A stretch of 64,000 nt of DNA. Origin: an uncultured Eubacterium sp. GTDB taxonomy: Bacteria > Bacillota > Clostridia > Lachnospirales > Lachnospiraceae. The DNA lies in the NCBI GenBank assembly GCA_910583555.1, contig CAJTXO010000003.1:62001-126000 (forward strand), read 5' to 3'. The translations under genes and the position numbers were made by a program. The stretch's first letter is position 1. Each line of letters opens with the position of its first letter. The notes beneath the pieces are model-generated. The model was not told the DNA's origin. It did not search any database and was given only the letters and a program-made list of their open reading frames with translations. Shown here piece by piece: positions 36,365 through 46,322 of the stretch.

Positions 36365-36672
36365 TTCTGCACCGCTTTTAAATATGATAATGAAAATATT
36401 TGCGGGTCTGGGACAGGCAGTGCGCAGACGCAGACCCGGAACTCTATGTTCTCATGACTGCTTTATCGTTCTTATTCGATTATAATTTGCAGGCGCCCGT
36501 ATGTCAAGTTTTTCCTTTTTGCGTCTGCGCCGCGCAAAGTCGGGAAAGGTCCCGATCACGAACGGAAAAACCTGAAATTGATCGTTTACAAGAGGAAAAA
36601 TCCGTGATAAGGTAAATACACCTCGAGGAAAACAATATAAACCAATCAGCTTATAGGTTAGGAGTGATCAAA
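36365..36672. other. Divergent intergenic region between sugar kinase and large surface protein
   Basis: About 310 bases holding the long kinase leader with its hairpin, the duplicated promoter element (36454-36516), and the weakly defined upstream region of the surface protein. No further gene is visible. Confidence 0.6.
36479..36507 (-). promoter_or_regulatory. Consensus promoter of the sugar kinase, copy 2 of the duplicated element
   Basis: Minus strand: TTGACA (36507-36502), 17-base spacer, TATAAT (36484-36479). The surrounding 63 bases match 28126-28188 at most positions, including ATTCGATTATAATTTGCAG and TATGTCAAGTTTTTCC on the + strand. Confidence 0.85.
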
Positions 36673-39600
36673 TTGAAAAAATTCTTTTCGTTACTACTTG
36701 TACTGGCGCTGCTTGTTACAAGTGTTTCTACAACAAATGTGGTGACGGTGTCCGCGGCATCTGCATTGGATGCGGGGAGTAGCAGTACCGTTGCAGCGGT
36801 TTCCCAGGTGAAGGGAATCCGTTTTGATATCGGGAATATACGTTACTCAGGTGAACTTGGGAATATCAGATGGGGAATTGATACTTCGGGTGTGTTCGCG
36901 TTTTATCATTCGGATGCTACGCCGGAAAAAAGAATTACAGCTGCGTCTGGTTTTTCGGCATATTCCGATCCGACCAAAGTTCCATGGGACCAGTACCGCT
37001 CTGAGATCAAGTATATTACACTGGCAAATCTGGATAGCTATTTTACGATTCCCAATATGGATTATTATTTCTATGATTGCAAAAATCTGTTGGAAGTAGC
37101 GATGCTTCCGGCAGCGGCCACATCTATGAATTATACGTTTTATATGGATATCAACCTGCATTCAGTTGGCTGTGTGCTGCCTGATACGAAGAAAATGAAT
37201 TATTGTTTTCTAGGTTGTAAAGAGTTGGACACGGTGGTGATGGCACACAATCCATCGGAATGTGCCTATGCGTTTAATCGTACTTCCTGCCAGGTGATCG
37301 TACTGCCTGCTATCTACGATGAAAGATCGAAATTGGCGATCGATTCTAAATGTGACGGGTACTACAAGATGAACTCTTTTGAACCGACTCTTTATGGTAT
37401 TTCCAAAGTAGATGGCAGTACGACGGACACATACAGCTCGGATTGCTGTGTTTCTCCGATTCGCTACGGGCAGTCGATCTCTGATGCGGAAGTTGGCAGT
37501 ACAGGCGGACTGCGGTTGTTGTATACATATGGTTCCAGCAGCTTTTGTCGGAGTGTATACCTTCCGTACAAGATTACAAAATTGATAAAAAGTCCCCGGA
37601 GCTGGCAGGAGGTCCTGAGTGTCGGAACATACAGGAATGTACTGGATATAAGTATGCAGGCTGACCCTTCCGGTGTGTTTGAGGCGGTTGTTCCATCTTC
37701 TTTTTACCGCACGACATATAAGAGTGTTGTCGTGGAAAAATGTCAATTGGAGCTGTGCGCGATCTCCCTGTCAGACAATTCGTTTGTGTATGATGGTGCG
37801 GCTAAAACGCCTGGCGTCAGCCTTACAAATCCTTATAACACAGAGAAATTAGTGAAAGGAAAAGATTTCACTGTAGCGTATGAAAATAACACGAATGCCG
37901 GAACTGCGCGGGTGATCGTCACGGGGATCGGAAATTATACGGGTTCTGTGACAAAAGATTTTCAAATAAAAAATGCTGAATTGGCCGGCGGAGTCAACGC
38001 GGCAGGTTTTTCGGGCACATATGACGGGAACGCGCATGGCATTCAGGTAAGTGTGAGTAAGCCATCTCAGGGTGTTACGGTAAAATATGGCACGTCACCG
38101 GGAAATTGTAGTCTTTCGAACAGCCCCGTGTATGAAAATGCAGGGACTTACACGGTATACTATCAGGTGTCGGCAGATAATCATAATACATTTACCGGCA
38201 GTGAGACCGTTCGTATCCAGGCAAAAAATGCGGGGGAGTGTTCCATCAGCAATATTGCGGATGAAACTTATGATGGAAAGGCACATACACCGGAACCCGC
38301 CGTATCCGACGGAGCGAAGAAGCTGGTAAAGGGAACAGACTATACAGTGGTTTACAGCCGGAACACCAATGCGGGAACCGCATCTGTGACGATCACGGGA
38401 AAAGGCAATTATACCGGAACAAACACGAAAACATTTACGATCCGGCCACTGACGCTGCAAAGTGGTAGTGGGAACGGCGCGGTGCGAGCTGGCAGCGTTG
38501 TCTATACAGGAACGGTTCAAAACCCGGAGATATCCATTGTTCTTGGAAATGGCAGCGTTACGTTAAGGGCGGGAACTGATTATGAAATCTCAGGCAATAC
38601 AGCAGTCAATACCGGTTTTGGAACGCTTTCTGTTTCCGGAAGAGGGAACTATACGGGTACTGTGACGACGAGGTATACGATATCGGCATTTCCTATGGAG
38701 GGACACGGAGAGAAAATGGTATTGCAACAGGAAGAGCTGGTGTATACGGGGCGTGATATCCGTCCGGTTGTACAGATCCGGGATTCAAAGGGAAATGTAC
38801 TGGAAGAAAACAGGGATTACACGCTTACTTATAAGGATGCGGTCCTCGTCGGAACGGCAAAAGTGCAAGCGGTCTTTAAGGGTAATTATTCAGGCAGCCT
38901 GACGAAGTCTTTTTATATCAAACCGGCTTCTGTTAAGGATGTGGAATTGTGTGAAGATGAGTTTGTATATAATGGGAAGGAACACAGACCGGGGCCCGAG
39001 GGATATCATGAGGGCGAGGATTATTCAGTGACATATCGGGATAATACCGATGCCGGAACAGCGTTAGCAATCTTTTCTTTTCATGGGAACTACACCGGAA
39101 CGGTGACAAAGGAATTTGTCATCTGCCCTCGGAGGATGGAGGATGAAATTGAATTTCCAGATGCGGAGAAGCTTGTGTACCGAAAGGGACGGCCGGTATC
39201 GGATTCCGCTCTGTCTGTAACCGAAAATCAATATGGAAGATTTGACTGGAATGAGCCGGAGGAAGAGATTGCAGTCAATAATGAGGGATATGGGGTTCGG
39301 TTTACACCGGATGATCTGACAAATTATGATTGGAGCAGCGTACCGGGTTGGAGTCCGAGAGAGAAGGTTGTGATACGACGAATTCCTCTTATGGTAGAAA
39401 AAGCGCAGGGAATCCTGCCGGAATTTTCTACCACATGCCTGGCCGAGGGCGATCTTGTAAGTAAATCGGAGATTTCATGGAATCGTGAAGAAGGAGAATT
39501 TTTCTGGCCGGCGGAACAGATCATAGTATCGCCGGATATTAAGGATTACACCTTGAATTTTGTGCCGTCGGACAGTGAAAATTACGACTGGACGCAGATT

Positions 39601-40722
39601 GGACAATGGGATGAAGAAAATCATCTCTGCCGCATTACATGCAGGGTAGCAGTTATCTCAAACCCGGAGGCGTCCTGTGTCAAAGACGGGGATCGATTGG
39701 CTTCGTCTGTGCTGACTTCACGGCAGGAAGGGGCAGCTTATGAGTGGAAAGATCCCGATATTGTAGTGATAAAATCAGAGGATGATACGAATCAATATGA
39801 GGCTGTTTATCACTATGAGGGACAGACGATAGTCCGTATGGTGCCAGTTCCGGTTTGGAAAGAACCAGAAATCGTATGGACTCCAGAGCCTGCGCCATCC
39901 TGTGCGCCAACGGTGGAGCCTGCGCCGGCGGGGACGGCAGAAGAGACGGTAAGGCCGACACCAGTAAGTACAGAAGGAGGTCCGGTGGGAGAAACGGCCA
40001 AACCGACACCAGCGATTATAGCAGTACAAACGAATGAACCGTTGCCGGGGGGCGTATCAGTAAAGCCGACGGAAATACCGTTGCCTGAGCACACCGGCAT
40101 GCCGGATCTACCGCTTCAAACATTGGCGCCATCTGAGATACCGGGCAGTAACCCCTCGGAAACGCTACGGCCGGAAGGGACAGAGCCACCAGAAGAAGAT
40201 CCATCTGAAACGGAATGGCCGAAAGAATCGAATCGACCATCTGACACGGCAGCGCCGTCCGCGACTCCGGTTAATACTCCGCAGGAAGTATTTTGGCCGC
40301 AGGGGATGGAAAAGCCGGTGGCGGATATGGATGATCAGGTATTGGGAGATGAAGTCTATTTGGAATCAGGGGGTCAGGCGCTGGGTGCATATGCTATGAT
40401 CAATGATTTTATCAATGCAAATCTACTTACTCGCCGGGGAGTATTTAAAGCAAATCTGCAGAAAAATCTCTCGAGCCGCTCCAAAATCAAAGTGAAGTGG
40501 ATCCGCAAAGCAAAATCGCAAATTTGTCTGAAAAAAGGCAAAAAAGTATTTCTTAAAGTGAAAGGACTTTCCCCAAAAGAGAAACCGGTTTGGCGAACAA
40601 AAAATAGGAAAATTGTTTCTGTGCGTAAGAGTGGGGTGGTCAAGGCAAAGAAGAAAGGAAGTACGAGCATTATCATCAAGGTTCGAAAGAGGCGGTATGT
40701 CTGCAGGGTGAAGGTGAAGTAA
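36673..40722 (+). CDS. Large secreted MBG-repeat surface protein
   Basis: 1349 residues. Signal peptide MKKFFSLLLVLALLVTSVS. An N-terminal BspA/DUF285-like part at about 60-240 has repeated YTFYM/YCFLGCKEL units. Several MBG-type modules at about 360-830 follow the pattern VYDGxAxTP, GxDYTVxYxxNTNAGTA, GxGNYTG. Then come beta modules rich in acidic and aromatic residues, a Pro/Thr/Glu-rich stalk (about 1060-1210) and a Lys-rich Big_2-like C-terminal domain (KGLSPKEKPVWRTKNRKIVS). There is no LPxTG. It is probably an adhesin or glycan-binding protein. The TTG at 36673 is chosen because AGGAG lies 9 bases upstream; a GTG at 36664 abuts that motif. Confidence 0.8.
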   Translation: MKKFFSLLLVLALLVTSVSTTNVVTVSAASALDAGSSSTVAAVSQVKGIRFDIGNIRYSGELGNIRWGIDTSGVFAFYHSDATPEKRITAASGFSAYSDPTKVPWDQYRSEIKYITLANLDSYFTIPNMDYYFYDCKNLLEVAMLPAAATSMNYTFYMDINLHSVGCVLPDTKKMNYCFLGCKELDTVVMAHNPSECAYAFNRTSCQVIVLPAIYDERSKLAIDSKCDGYYKMNSFEPTLYGISKVDGSTTDTYSSDCCVSPIRYGQSISDAEVGSTGGLRLLYTYGSSSFCRSVYLPYKITKLIKSPRSWQEVLSVGTYRNVLDISMQADPSGVFEAVVPSSFYRTTYKSVVVEKCQLELCAISLSDNSFVYDGAAKTPGVSLTNPYNTEKLVKGKDFTVAYENNTNAGTARVIVTGIGNYTGSVTKDFQIKNAELAGGVNAAGFSGTYDGNAHGIQVSVSKPSQGVTVKYGTSPGNCSLSNSPVYENAGTYTVYYQVSADNHNTFTGSETVRIQAKNAGECSISNIADETYDGKAHTPEPAVSDGAKKLVKGTDYTVVYSRNTNAGTASVTITGKGNYTGTNTKTFTIRPLTLQSGSGNGAVRAGSVVYTGTVQNPEISIVLGNGSVTLRAGTDYEISGNTAVNTGFGTLSVSGRGNYTGTVTTRYTISAFPMEGHGEKMVLQQEELVYTGRDIRPVVQIRDSKGNVLEENRDYTLTYKDAVLVGTAKVQAVFKGNYSGSLTKSFYIKPASVKDVELCEDEFVYNGKEHRPGPEGYHEGEDYSVTYRDNTDAGTALAIFSFHGNYTGTVTKEFVICPRRMEDEIEFPDAEKLVYRKGRPVSDSALSVTENQYGRFDWNEPEEEIAVNNEGYGVRFTPDDLTNYDWSSVPGWSPREKVVIRRIPLMVEKAQGILPEFSTTCLAEGDLVSKSEISWNREEGEFFWPAEQIIVSPDIKDYTLNFVPSDSENYDWTQIGQWDEENHLCRITCRVAVISNPEASCVKDGDRLASSVLTSRQEGAAYEWKDPDIVVIKSEDDTNQYEAVYHYEGQTIVRMVPVPVWKEPEIVWTPEPAPSCAPTVEPAPAGTAEETVRPTPVSTEGGPVGETAKPTPAIIAVQTNEPLPGGVSVKPTEIPLPEHTGMPDLPLQTLAPSEIPGSNPSETLRPEGTEPPEEDPSETEWPKESNRPSDTAAPSATPVNTPQEVFWPQGMEKPVADMDDQVLGDEVYLESGGQALGAYAMINDFINANLLTRRGVFKANLQKNLSSRSKIKVKWIRKAKSQICLKKGKKVFLKVKGLSPKEKPVWRTKNRKIVSVRKSGVVKAKKKGSTSIIIKVRKRRYVCRVKVK

Positions 40723-40735
40723 TGCGTGTGGTAAT

Positions 40736-40764
40736 TTGATATTTTTACCGATTTGTGGTATGCT
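40736..40764 (+). promoter_or_regulatory. Promoter upstream of hflX
   Basis: TTGATA at 40736-40741, 17-base spacer, TATGCT at 40759-40764; starts a leader of about 95 bases. Confidence 0.6.
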
Positions 40765-40797
40765 ATCGTAATAGCAAAGAAAGCAGCAGGATTGTGT

Positions 40798-40833
40798 ACA
40801 CGCCTGAGCCTGCATTGAAGGCGGAAGGCGTGT
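40798..40833 (+). promoter_or_regulatory. Leader hairpin of hflX
   Basis: ACACGCCT (40798-40805) pairs with AGGCGTGT (40826-40833), with an inner GCCT...AGGC helix possible. No T run; possibly a translational or stability element rather than a terminator. Confidence 0.4.
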
Positions 40834-40865
40834 GCGCATGAAGATTCGAATAAAAAGCGGGGGAA

Positions 40866-42161
40866 ATGATGGAACGATTTTTTCAGAATGAAACAGGGAA
40901 AGAAACGGTAATCCTTGTAGCAGTAGATCTTGGGGATGGGACTAATGTACAGGTGTCACTGGATGAACTGGAAGAACTGTCGCAGACAGCGGGAGCGGAA
41001 ACGGTGGGACGTATGGTGCAAAACCGAGAGGGAGTGCACCCAGGAACGTATATTGGAAAAGGAAAAATAGAAGAATTACGGGATTTGATATGGGAAACAG
41101 GAGCGGATACCGTAATTTGTGACGATGAACTTTCTCCTGCGCAGTTAGGAAATCTGCAGGAGGAACTGCAGTGCAAGGTCATTGACCGGACGGTTTTGAT
41201 TTTGGATATTTTTGCGGCGCATGCAAGTACGAGTGAGGGAAAACTCCAAGTGGAACTCGCTCAGCTTCGCTATCGGTCTTCACGTCTGACCGGATTTGGC
41301 AAATCTCTTTCCCGGATCGGAGGAGGGGCAGCGGGAAGCAGCGGAGGCATCGGGACAAAAGGCCCGGGAGAAAAGAAACTGGAGATGGACCGCCGTCTGA
41401 TCCGGGAGCGGATCGCTGTGCTAAACCGTCAGTTAAAACGTATGGTAGTGACGAGGGATACGATGAGAAAACAGCGAATGAGACAAGAGATAAAAGTTGC
41501 TGCTATCATCGGGTATACCAATGCAGGAAAATCGACATTATTGAATACACTGACACAGGCTGATGTCTTGGAAGAGGATAAACTGTTTGCCACACTTGAT
41601 CCTGCGACGAAAAGCTATGAGATGGAAAATGGGCAGCAGATTTTGTTTACGGACACCGTAGGGTTTATCAACAAACTCCCCCATCATTTGATCCAGGCGT
41701 TCCGAAGTACATTGGAGGAAGCTAAATATGCGGATATGATCCTGCATGTTGTGGATTGTTCGGATGAAAATTATGATATCCATATGCGTGTTGTTTACGA
41801 AACGCTAAAGCAATTAGGCGTTCAGGATAAACCGGTCCTGACGGTGTTTAATAAAATAGATAAATGGGAAAATGGACTCTCGGGATGTATCTGCAAGGAT
41901 GAAAATAGCGAGGATGTGGTAAAGATTTCTGCCAAACAGGGGATTGGGATAGAAGAACTTTTGGAAAAGGTGGAAAAGATTTTAAATGCTGGATTTGTAC
42001 AGATAGAAAAACTGTTTTCTTATGAGGAAGCCGGATTGATCCAGATGATTCGGAAATATGGAAATCTGGAACACGAGGAATATAAGGAAGACGGCATTTT
42101 TGTCAAAGCGGCAATTCCGTCAGAGTATGTGGGGCGTATTATGAAACGTACTGGCGAATGA
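40866..42161 (+). CDS. hflX: GTPase HflX
   Basis: 431 residues. The N-terminal HflX domain includes HPGTYIGKGKIEEL and the glycine-rich GGGAAGSSGGIGTKGPGE linker. The G domain has P-loop GYTNAGKST (near 217), DTVGFI (G3) and NKID (G4). HflX splits stalled or hibernating ribosomes after stress. It probably forms a short operon with the dihydrofolate reductase gene 24 bases downstream. Confidence 0.93.
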   Translation: MMERFFQNETGKETVILVAVDLGDGTNVQVSLDELEELSQTAGAETVGRMVQNREGVHPGTYIGKGKIEELRDLIWETGADTVICDDELSPAQLGNLQEELQCKVIDRTVLILDIFAAHASTSEGKLQVELAQLRYRSSRLTGFGKSLSRIGGGAAGSSGGIGTKGPGEKKLEMDRRLIRERIAVLNRQLKRMVVTRDTMRKQRMRQEIKVAAIIGYTNAGKSTLLNTLTQADVLEEDKLFATLDPATKSYEMENGQQILFTDTVGFINKLPHHLIQAFRSTLEEAKYADMILHVVDCSDENYDIHMRVVYETLKQLGVQDKPVLTVFNKIDKWENGLSGCICKDENSEDVVKISAKQGIGIEELLEKVEKILNAGFVQIEKLFSYEEAGLIQMIRKYGNLEHEEYKEDGIFVKAAIPSEYVGRIMKRTGE

Positions 42162-42185
42162 TCTTTTTTTGAAGGGGAGGAAGAA

Positions 42186-42704
42186 ATGAGAGAAATCATG
42201 CTTTTGGCAGCAGCTGATGCGAATTGGGGTATTGGCTATCAAAACCGGTTATTGTTTCATTTGAAAGAGGATATGCAATATTTTCGCAAATTGACGTTGG
42301 GAAATATTGTCGTGATGGGAAGAAAGACATTCGAGAGTTTGCCGGAAGGAAGACCTTTACCGGAGAGAACAAATCTCGTATTGACTAGGCAGACGGGATG
42401 GGGAAAAGCATTGGCGCAAGGAGATGAGGAGGTTGTTGTTGTGCACTCTCCGGATCAGGTATTAGCATATGTGGCTGACCGGAGGGAGGATGTGTACGTC
42501 ATAGGGGGCGGGGAGATATACAGGCTGTTTTTGGGATGTGCGTCGAGAGCTTTTATTACGAAAGTCCAGGCAGAAAAACAGGCAGATACTTTTTTCCCTG
42601 ATTTGGATCAACTGGCGGGATGGAGCAGGGGGTATGAAAGCGAAAGGATCCACGATGAAAGTGGGGTGGAATATCAGTTTGTACAGTATGAACGCGCGAA
42701 GTGA
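42186..42704 (+). CDS. folA: Dihydrofolate reductase
   Basis: 172 residues. It reduces dihydrofolate with NADPH for thymidylate and purine synthesis. MLLAAADANWGIGYQNRLLFHLKEDM gives the N-terminal active site with WGIG and the catalytic acidic residue in KEDM. VVMGRKTFESLPEGRPLPERTN and VYVIGGGEIYRLFL are the NADPH-binding motifs. GGGGAGG precedes the ATG. No thyA neighbour. It converges with the subtilase gene with 9 bases between stops. Confidence 0.92.
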   Translation: MREIMLLAAADANWGIGYQNRLLFHLKEDMQYFRKLTLGNIVVMGRKTFESLPEGRPLPERTNLVLTRQTGWGKALAQGDEEVVVVHSPDQVLAYVADRREDVYVIGGGEIYRLFLGCASRAFITKVQAEKQADTFFPDLDQLAGWSRGYESERIHDESGVEYQFVQYERAK

Positions 42705-42713
42705 CAACAGCCG

Positions 42714-44432
42714 TTATGGAATACTGTCTTTGAGGCACAGGACGCCCCAGCCGATCTGGGGGCTGGGATATTTTTGCACGGCGGGGAGATGTCTGGCGCC
42801 TTTTTGTAAATATGCCTTTACTTTTTGTCCGTAAAGATACGGGTCCCGTTCCTGAATGATGCCATATTCCATGAGAAGGGCTGCGCTGCCCGTTACAAAT
42901 GGGGTGGCCATAGAGGTTCCCGTGTTCTGTGTATAACCGCCGCCAGGTGCCGTGCTTGTAATGTCTACACCCGGAGCGGCGATATCCGGTTTGGGAAGCG
43001 AAAGACCGGTAAATCCCTGCCCTGAAAAGGAGGCAAAACTATCTGTATTACTGTTATAGGCGGCTACCGTGATGGGGTTCGACGCGGTCGAGGGAATTGT
43101 CAAAGTGACGTCTGGTGAAGGAACGAGAAAGTTGGTGGACGGATTGACAGCATTACCGGATGGAAGCCATAGGTCGAATCTGCCATCTACAATATCTACG
43201 GGAGTGAATTCAAGTTTCCAAATGCCGCTTTGTATATATGAACTTCCGGGAAGAGGGATCATCTCCAGATATATTTCCTGTGATACGCTATAGGGTGCCG
43301 GTTCTCCAAAGTACCATAACAGCTGCGTACGGTCTAAAACATCGCGGTATGCTCCGATGGATTGTTCCGTGAGAATGACGCTGGCACCAGAAGGGGCGAC
43401 TAATCGAAACTGGAAGGTGTCTACATAATTTTTCCAAAGCTGTACATTTAAGGAGGTTTCATTGGGGGAAACTGCCAGTTCAATCTGCATCGGAGTCTCA
43501 TCCATGAGTTGTCCGGCGGCATGCCTGCCTTTATTACCCTCATTTCCACTGCCGATTGCGATCGTGGTCCGTCCCAGATTGGACAGGTTATCAATGAATG
43601 TTTCTAAAAGCGAGCTGCCATCGTGGCTGCCGTAACTGTTACCGAAACTGATGTTGAGAGCTAGTGGCATATTTAAGTCAGCAGCTTTTCGAACACAGTA
43701 ATCCATTCCCAGCATGAGTTCGGTTGTTCTCGGAAACCCCTCGGGAAAGGTGTTTCCTAATTTGACGATCAGAAGTTCACTTTCTGGAGCGACACCCTTT
43801 TGTTCTCCCCGGCTCGCGCGTCCATTTCCGGCTGCGATGCCGGCTACATGAGTTCCGTGGCCGGAAGGATCTCGGCTTGGAAACGATTGGTCGTTATCGA
43901 TCAGGACTTGATTGATTTCTTCCCGGCTGAATATTTTTCCCCTGTTATAGAAAAAACTGCTGTCTTCTTCATTCGGGATTGTTTGGTCCCAGAGTTCCAG
44001 AATCCTTGTAGTTCCATCTTCATTCCGAAAATCCGGGTGAAAAATATCAATTCCACTGTCTACGATGCCAACGATGATTCCTTTACCAGTCAGGGAAAGG
44101 GGGGGATTTTGGACGGGGGTTATACAGGAGGCAGCGCGTGCTTCGTAGAGGGACAGTACGAGGTTTTTTGGCTTTTCGATATATTCTATCTGAGGGTTTT
44201 GGGAGAGGGACTCAATTTCTGTTTCGGGGATTGAGATGATAGCATATCCCCCGTATAGGGGGAGTACCGAAACAGATTCCGGCAGCTGCAGTTCACCTGA
44301 GTATTTGATGATCAGTTCCCAGCGCTTGGTTTGGGAGTCATATCCCACGTTTAAATTTTCGCTTTTTTCACGTTGGTTTTCATTCGCGGCTAAGGAAAGT
44401 TCCAACATGTTTTCTAACTTTTGATCAGCCAT
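42714..44432 (-). CDS. S8 family serine peptidase, Csp-like subtilase
   Basis: 572 residues. The Asp (VDSGIDIFHPDFR, near 127), His (GHGTHVAG, near 194) and Ser (GTSMATPFV, near 506) of the subtilisin triad are all present. A large insert of beta-rich sequence lies between His and Ser, as in the clostridial Csp germination proteases and related gut subtilases. There is no signal peptide. It lies directly downstream of the sigK-type gene in the same direction, so a sporulation or germination role is plausible but not shown. Confidence 0.82.
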   Translation of the reverse strand: MADQKLENMLELSLAANENQREKSENLNVGYDSQTKRWELIIKYSGELQLPESVSVLPLYGGYAIISIPETEIESLSQNPQIEYIEKPKNLVLSLYEARAASCITPVQNPPLSLTGKGIIVGIVDSGIDIFHPDFRNEDGTTRILELWDQTIPNEEDSSFFYNRGKIFSREEINQVLIDNDQSFPSRDPSGHGTHVAGIAAGNGRASRGEQKGVAPESELLIVKLGNTFPEGFPRTTELMLGMDYCVRKAADLNMPLALNISFGNSYGSHDGSSLLETFIDNLSNLGRTTIAIGSGNEGNKGRHAAGQLMDETPMQIELAVSPNETSLNVQLWKNYVDTFQFRLVAPSGASVILTEQSIGAYRDVLDRTQLLWYFGEPAPYSVSQEIYLEMIPLPGSSYIQSGIWKLEFTPVDIVDGRFDLWLPSGNAVNPSTNFLVPSPDVTLTIPSTASNPITVAAYNSNTDSFASFSGQGFTGLSLPKPDIAAPGVDITSTAPGGGYTQNTGTSMATPFVTGSAALLMEYGIIQERDPYLYGQKVKAYLQKGARHLPAVQKYPSPQIGWGVLCLKDSIP

Positions 44433-44461
44433 CTCAACCTCCCATTTGAACGACAGATATG

Positions 44462-45121
44462 TTATGAATGGAATATTTCGCTTTCATATGCTTGACGAAG
44501 TTTTTCAAGAGCTTTTTTTTCAATACGGCTTACATAGCTTCTGCTGATTCCATATTTTTGAGCGATTTCCCGCTGGGTAATTTCATTTTTCTCGTTTGCG
44601 TTTCGATTTTTGGGTAGTCCGTATCGAAGGCGGATGATTTCCTTTTCCCGTTCAGTAAGAGCTGTTTCTACATATTTGTACAGCTTTTTTACATTTTCCT
44701 CGATTTCCATTCGTTCTGCTACGTCTTCATCTGTTGTTTCGAGCAGATCAAGAAGGCTGATGCTGTTTCCTTCTCCGTCATCGCCGTTGATTGGCTCATA
44801 GAGGTATACTTCTTTTGCCTGCTTCTTTGCGCTTCGAAAGGTCATGAGAAGTTCATTGTCGATACACCGCGAAGCATACGTCGCCAGCCGGACGCCCTTT
44901 CCCTGCTTATAACTGTCGATCGCTTTGATCAGTCCGATGGTACCGATAGAAATGAGATCCTCCTGGCTGTGTTCGCTGTTGCTATATTTTTTTACAAGGT
45001 AGGCAACCAGTCTTAAATTCCGTTCGATGAGAACCCTTCTGGCCTCCATGTCCCCATGTTCTAAACGGCGTATGTATTCCAGTTCTTCTTTTGCGGTAAG
45101 GGGTTTGGGAAATGATTGCAA
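44462..45121 (-). CDS. sigK: Sporulation sigma factor, SigK type
   Basis: 219 residues. Region 2 (LIERNLRLVAYLVKKYSN, DLISIGTIGLIKAI, RLATYASRCIDNELLM) and region 4 (LTEREKEIIRLRYGL, REIAQKYGISRSYVSRIEKK) match SigK, the late mother-cell sigma factor. The gene is intact with no skin-type element, and the N-terminus is short, without a clear pro-sequence. The TTG at 45121 is preferred because GAGGTG lies 6 bases upstream; a GTG at 45130 is part of that motif. This is the main evidence that the organism sporulates. Confidence 0.85.
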   Translation of the reverse strand: MQSFPKPLTAKEELEYIRRLEHGDMEARRVLIERNLRLVAYLVKKYSNSEHSQEDLISIGTIGLIKAIDSYKQGKGVRLATYASRCIDNELLMTFRSAKKQAKEVYLYEPINGDDGEGNSISLLDLLETTDEDVAERMEIEENVKKLYKYVETALTEREKEIIRLRYGLPKNRNANEKNEITQREIAQKYGISRSYVSRIEKKALEKLRQAYESEIFHS

Positions 45122-45190
45122 GGACGACACCTCAGAAACATACGTTAATCATAGTTTATGAGAGTCAGTGTCCAATAGTGCCTGGCAAAA

Positions 45191-46129
45191 CTAGGTTATG
45201 CTTTTAAAGTTTTTCCGGTACTCGGATGGACTTTCCTTCATGATCTGCTTAAAGGCCCGGTTGAAATAGCTGATGTTATTAAAACCACACCGGGATGATA
45301 TATCGGCTATTTTTTTATCTGTGCCGGTCAGCATGCTGCATGCCTTTGTGATCCGTACCCTGTTAATGTATCCAAATGGGGTGAATCCTGTAACATCCTT
45401 AAAAACCCGGCAGAAATGTCCTTCGCTGAGTCCGGAAGCGGCGGCGAGATCGGCAAGGGAGAAATCATACATATAATTGGAGTTTATCGTATCAATACAT
45501 TTGTTTAACAGAGGGTAGGCCGGGTGTGCGTGATGTCTGGCGATCAGTTTGGAATATATGTTGTTGTAGAGAAGCTGCCACGCACTGAGTAATCTGCCGC
45601 GTATGATAAGCTCGCATTGATCCATTGGGATATTGCCATAATCAAAAATTCCCGTCAGGGAATCAATAATGGCATGCTGCCATTTTGTATCCAGGGTCAG
45701 GCAGCACACTCCGGTTATGGAATTACAGATCGCAGAGTCAAAGTACTTTCCACAATAAGAAGGCAGGGCATCGGTCATCATCTTCGTGGAAAACACGATA
45801 GCGTCAAAGGAACATGCTGACTCGCTGCTGTTCGTACGCGTCGCATAATGGATCAGACCACCGGGAATAAGAATGGCATCTCCGGTCTGCATGTGATATA
45901 CGTTGCGTTCGATATAAAAGTCCAGTTCCCCTTCTGTGAGATAAAAAAATTCGAGTTCAGAATGACAGTGGATATACAGCGCATATTCGGTACTAGCCGC
46001 CACATCGGTATGGTGAATGGAAAAAGGCCTGCCTTCTGTCTGGTGCTTGATCTTTTCAGTAAGTGAGTCCAGCTGCGTGTCTGTATTTGCTGTAGTCGTA
46101 GTTTTGGTGATTTCATTTTTCGGGATCAT
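45191..46129 (-). CDS. AraC-family regulator with cupin sensor domain
   Basis: 312 residues. The N-terminal cupin-like half (HCHSELEFFYLTEGELDFYI, TGDAILIPGGLIHYA) probably binds a sugar. The C-terminal double helix-turn-helix has LADLAAASGLSEGHFCRVFK and ISSRCGFNNISYFNRAFKQ. It is divergent from the GH31 gene and likely activates it. The ATG at 46129 is chosen with GAGGTG 6 bases upstream. Confidence 0.87.
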   Translation of the reverse strand: MIPKNEITKTTTTANTDTQLDSLTEKIKHQTEGRPFSIHHTDVAASTEYALYIHCHSELEFFYLTEGELDFYIERNVYHMQTGDAILIPGGLIHYATRTNSSESACSFDAIVFSTKMMTDALPSYCGKYFDSAICNSITGVCCLTLDTKWQHAIIDSLTGIFDYGNIPMDQCELIIRGRLLSAWQLLYNNIYSKLIARHHAHPAYPLLNKCIDTINSNYMYDFSLADLAAASGLSEGHFCRVFKDVTGFTPFGYINRVRITKACSMLTGTDKKIADISSRCGFNNISYFNRAFKQIMKESPSEYRKNFKSIT

Positions 46130-46322
46130 AGGGAACACCTCGGCTTCCGGTATTTAGTACTGCCATCATAACACAATTGAGTTTTCGTATCAATATAGTG
46201 TCGGAAAATCTATAAATTGTACTAGATTTTTTGGTGGAAAATCAATATAATCGTTGTAAAGGCAATAAAAGGAAGGTGGGCAGCCACCAACATGAATCGA
46301 ACGTGGAAGGAGAGATATTGCG

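Noticed and set aside
44462..45121. sigK interrupted by a skin-like element
   Set aside because: The gene reads through in one frame from region 2 to region 4.
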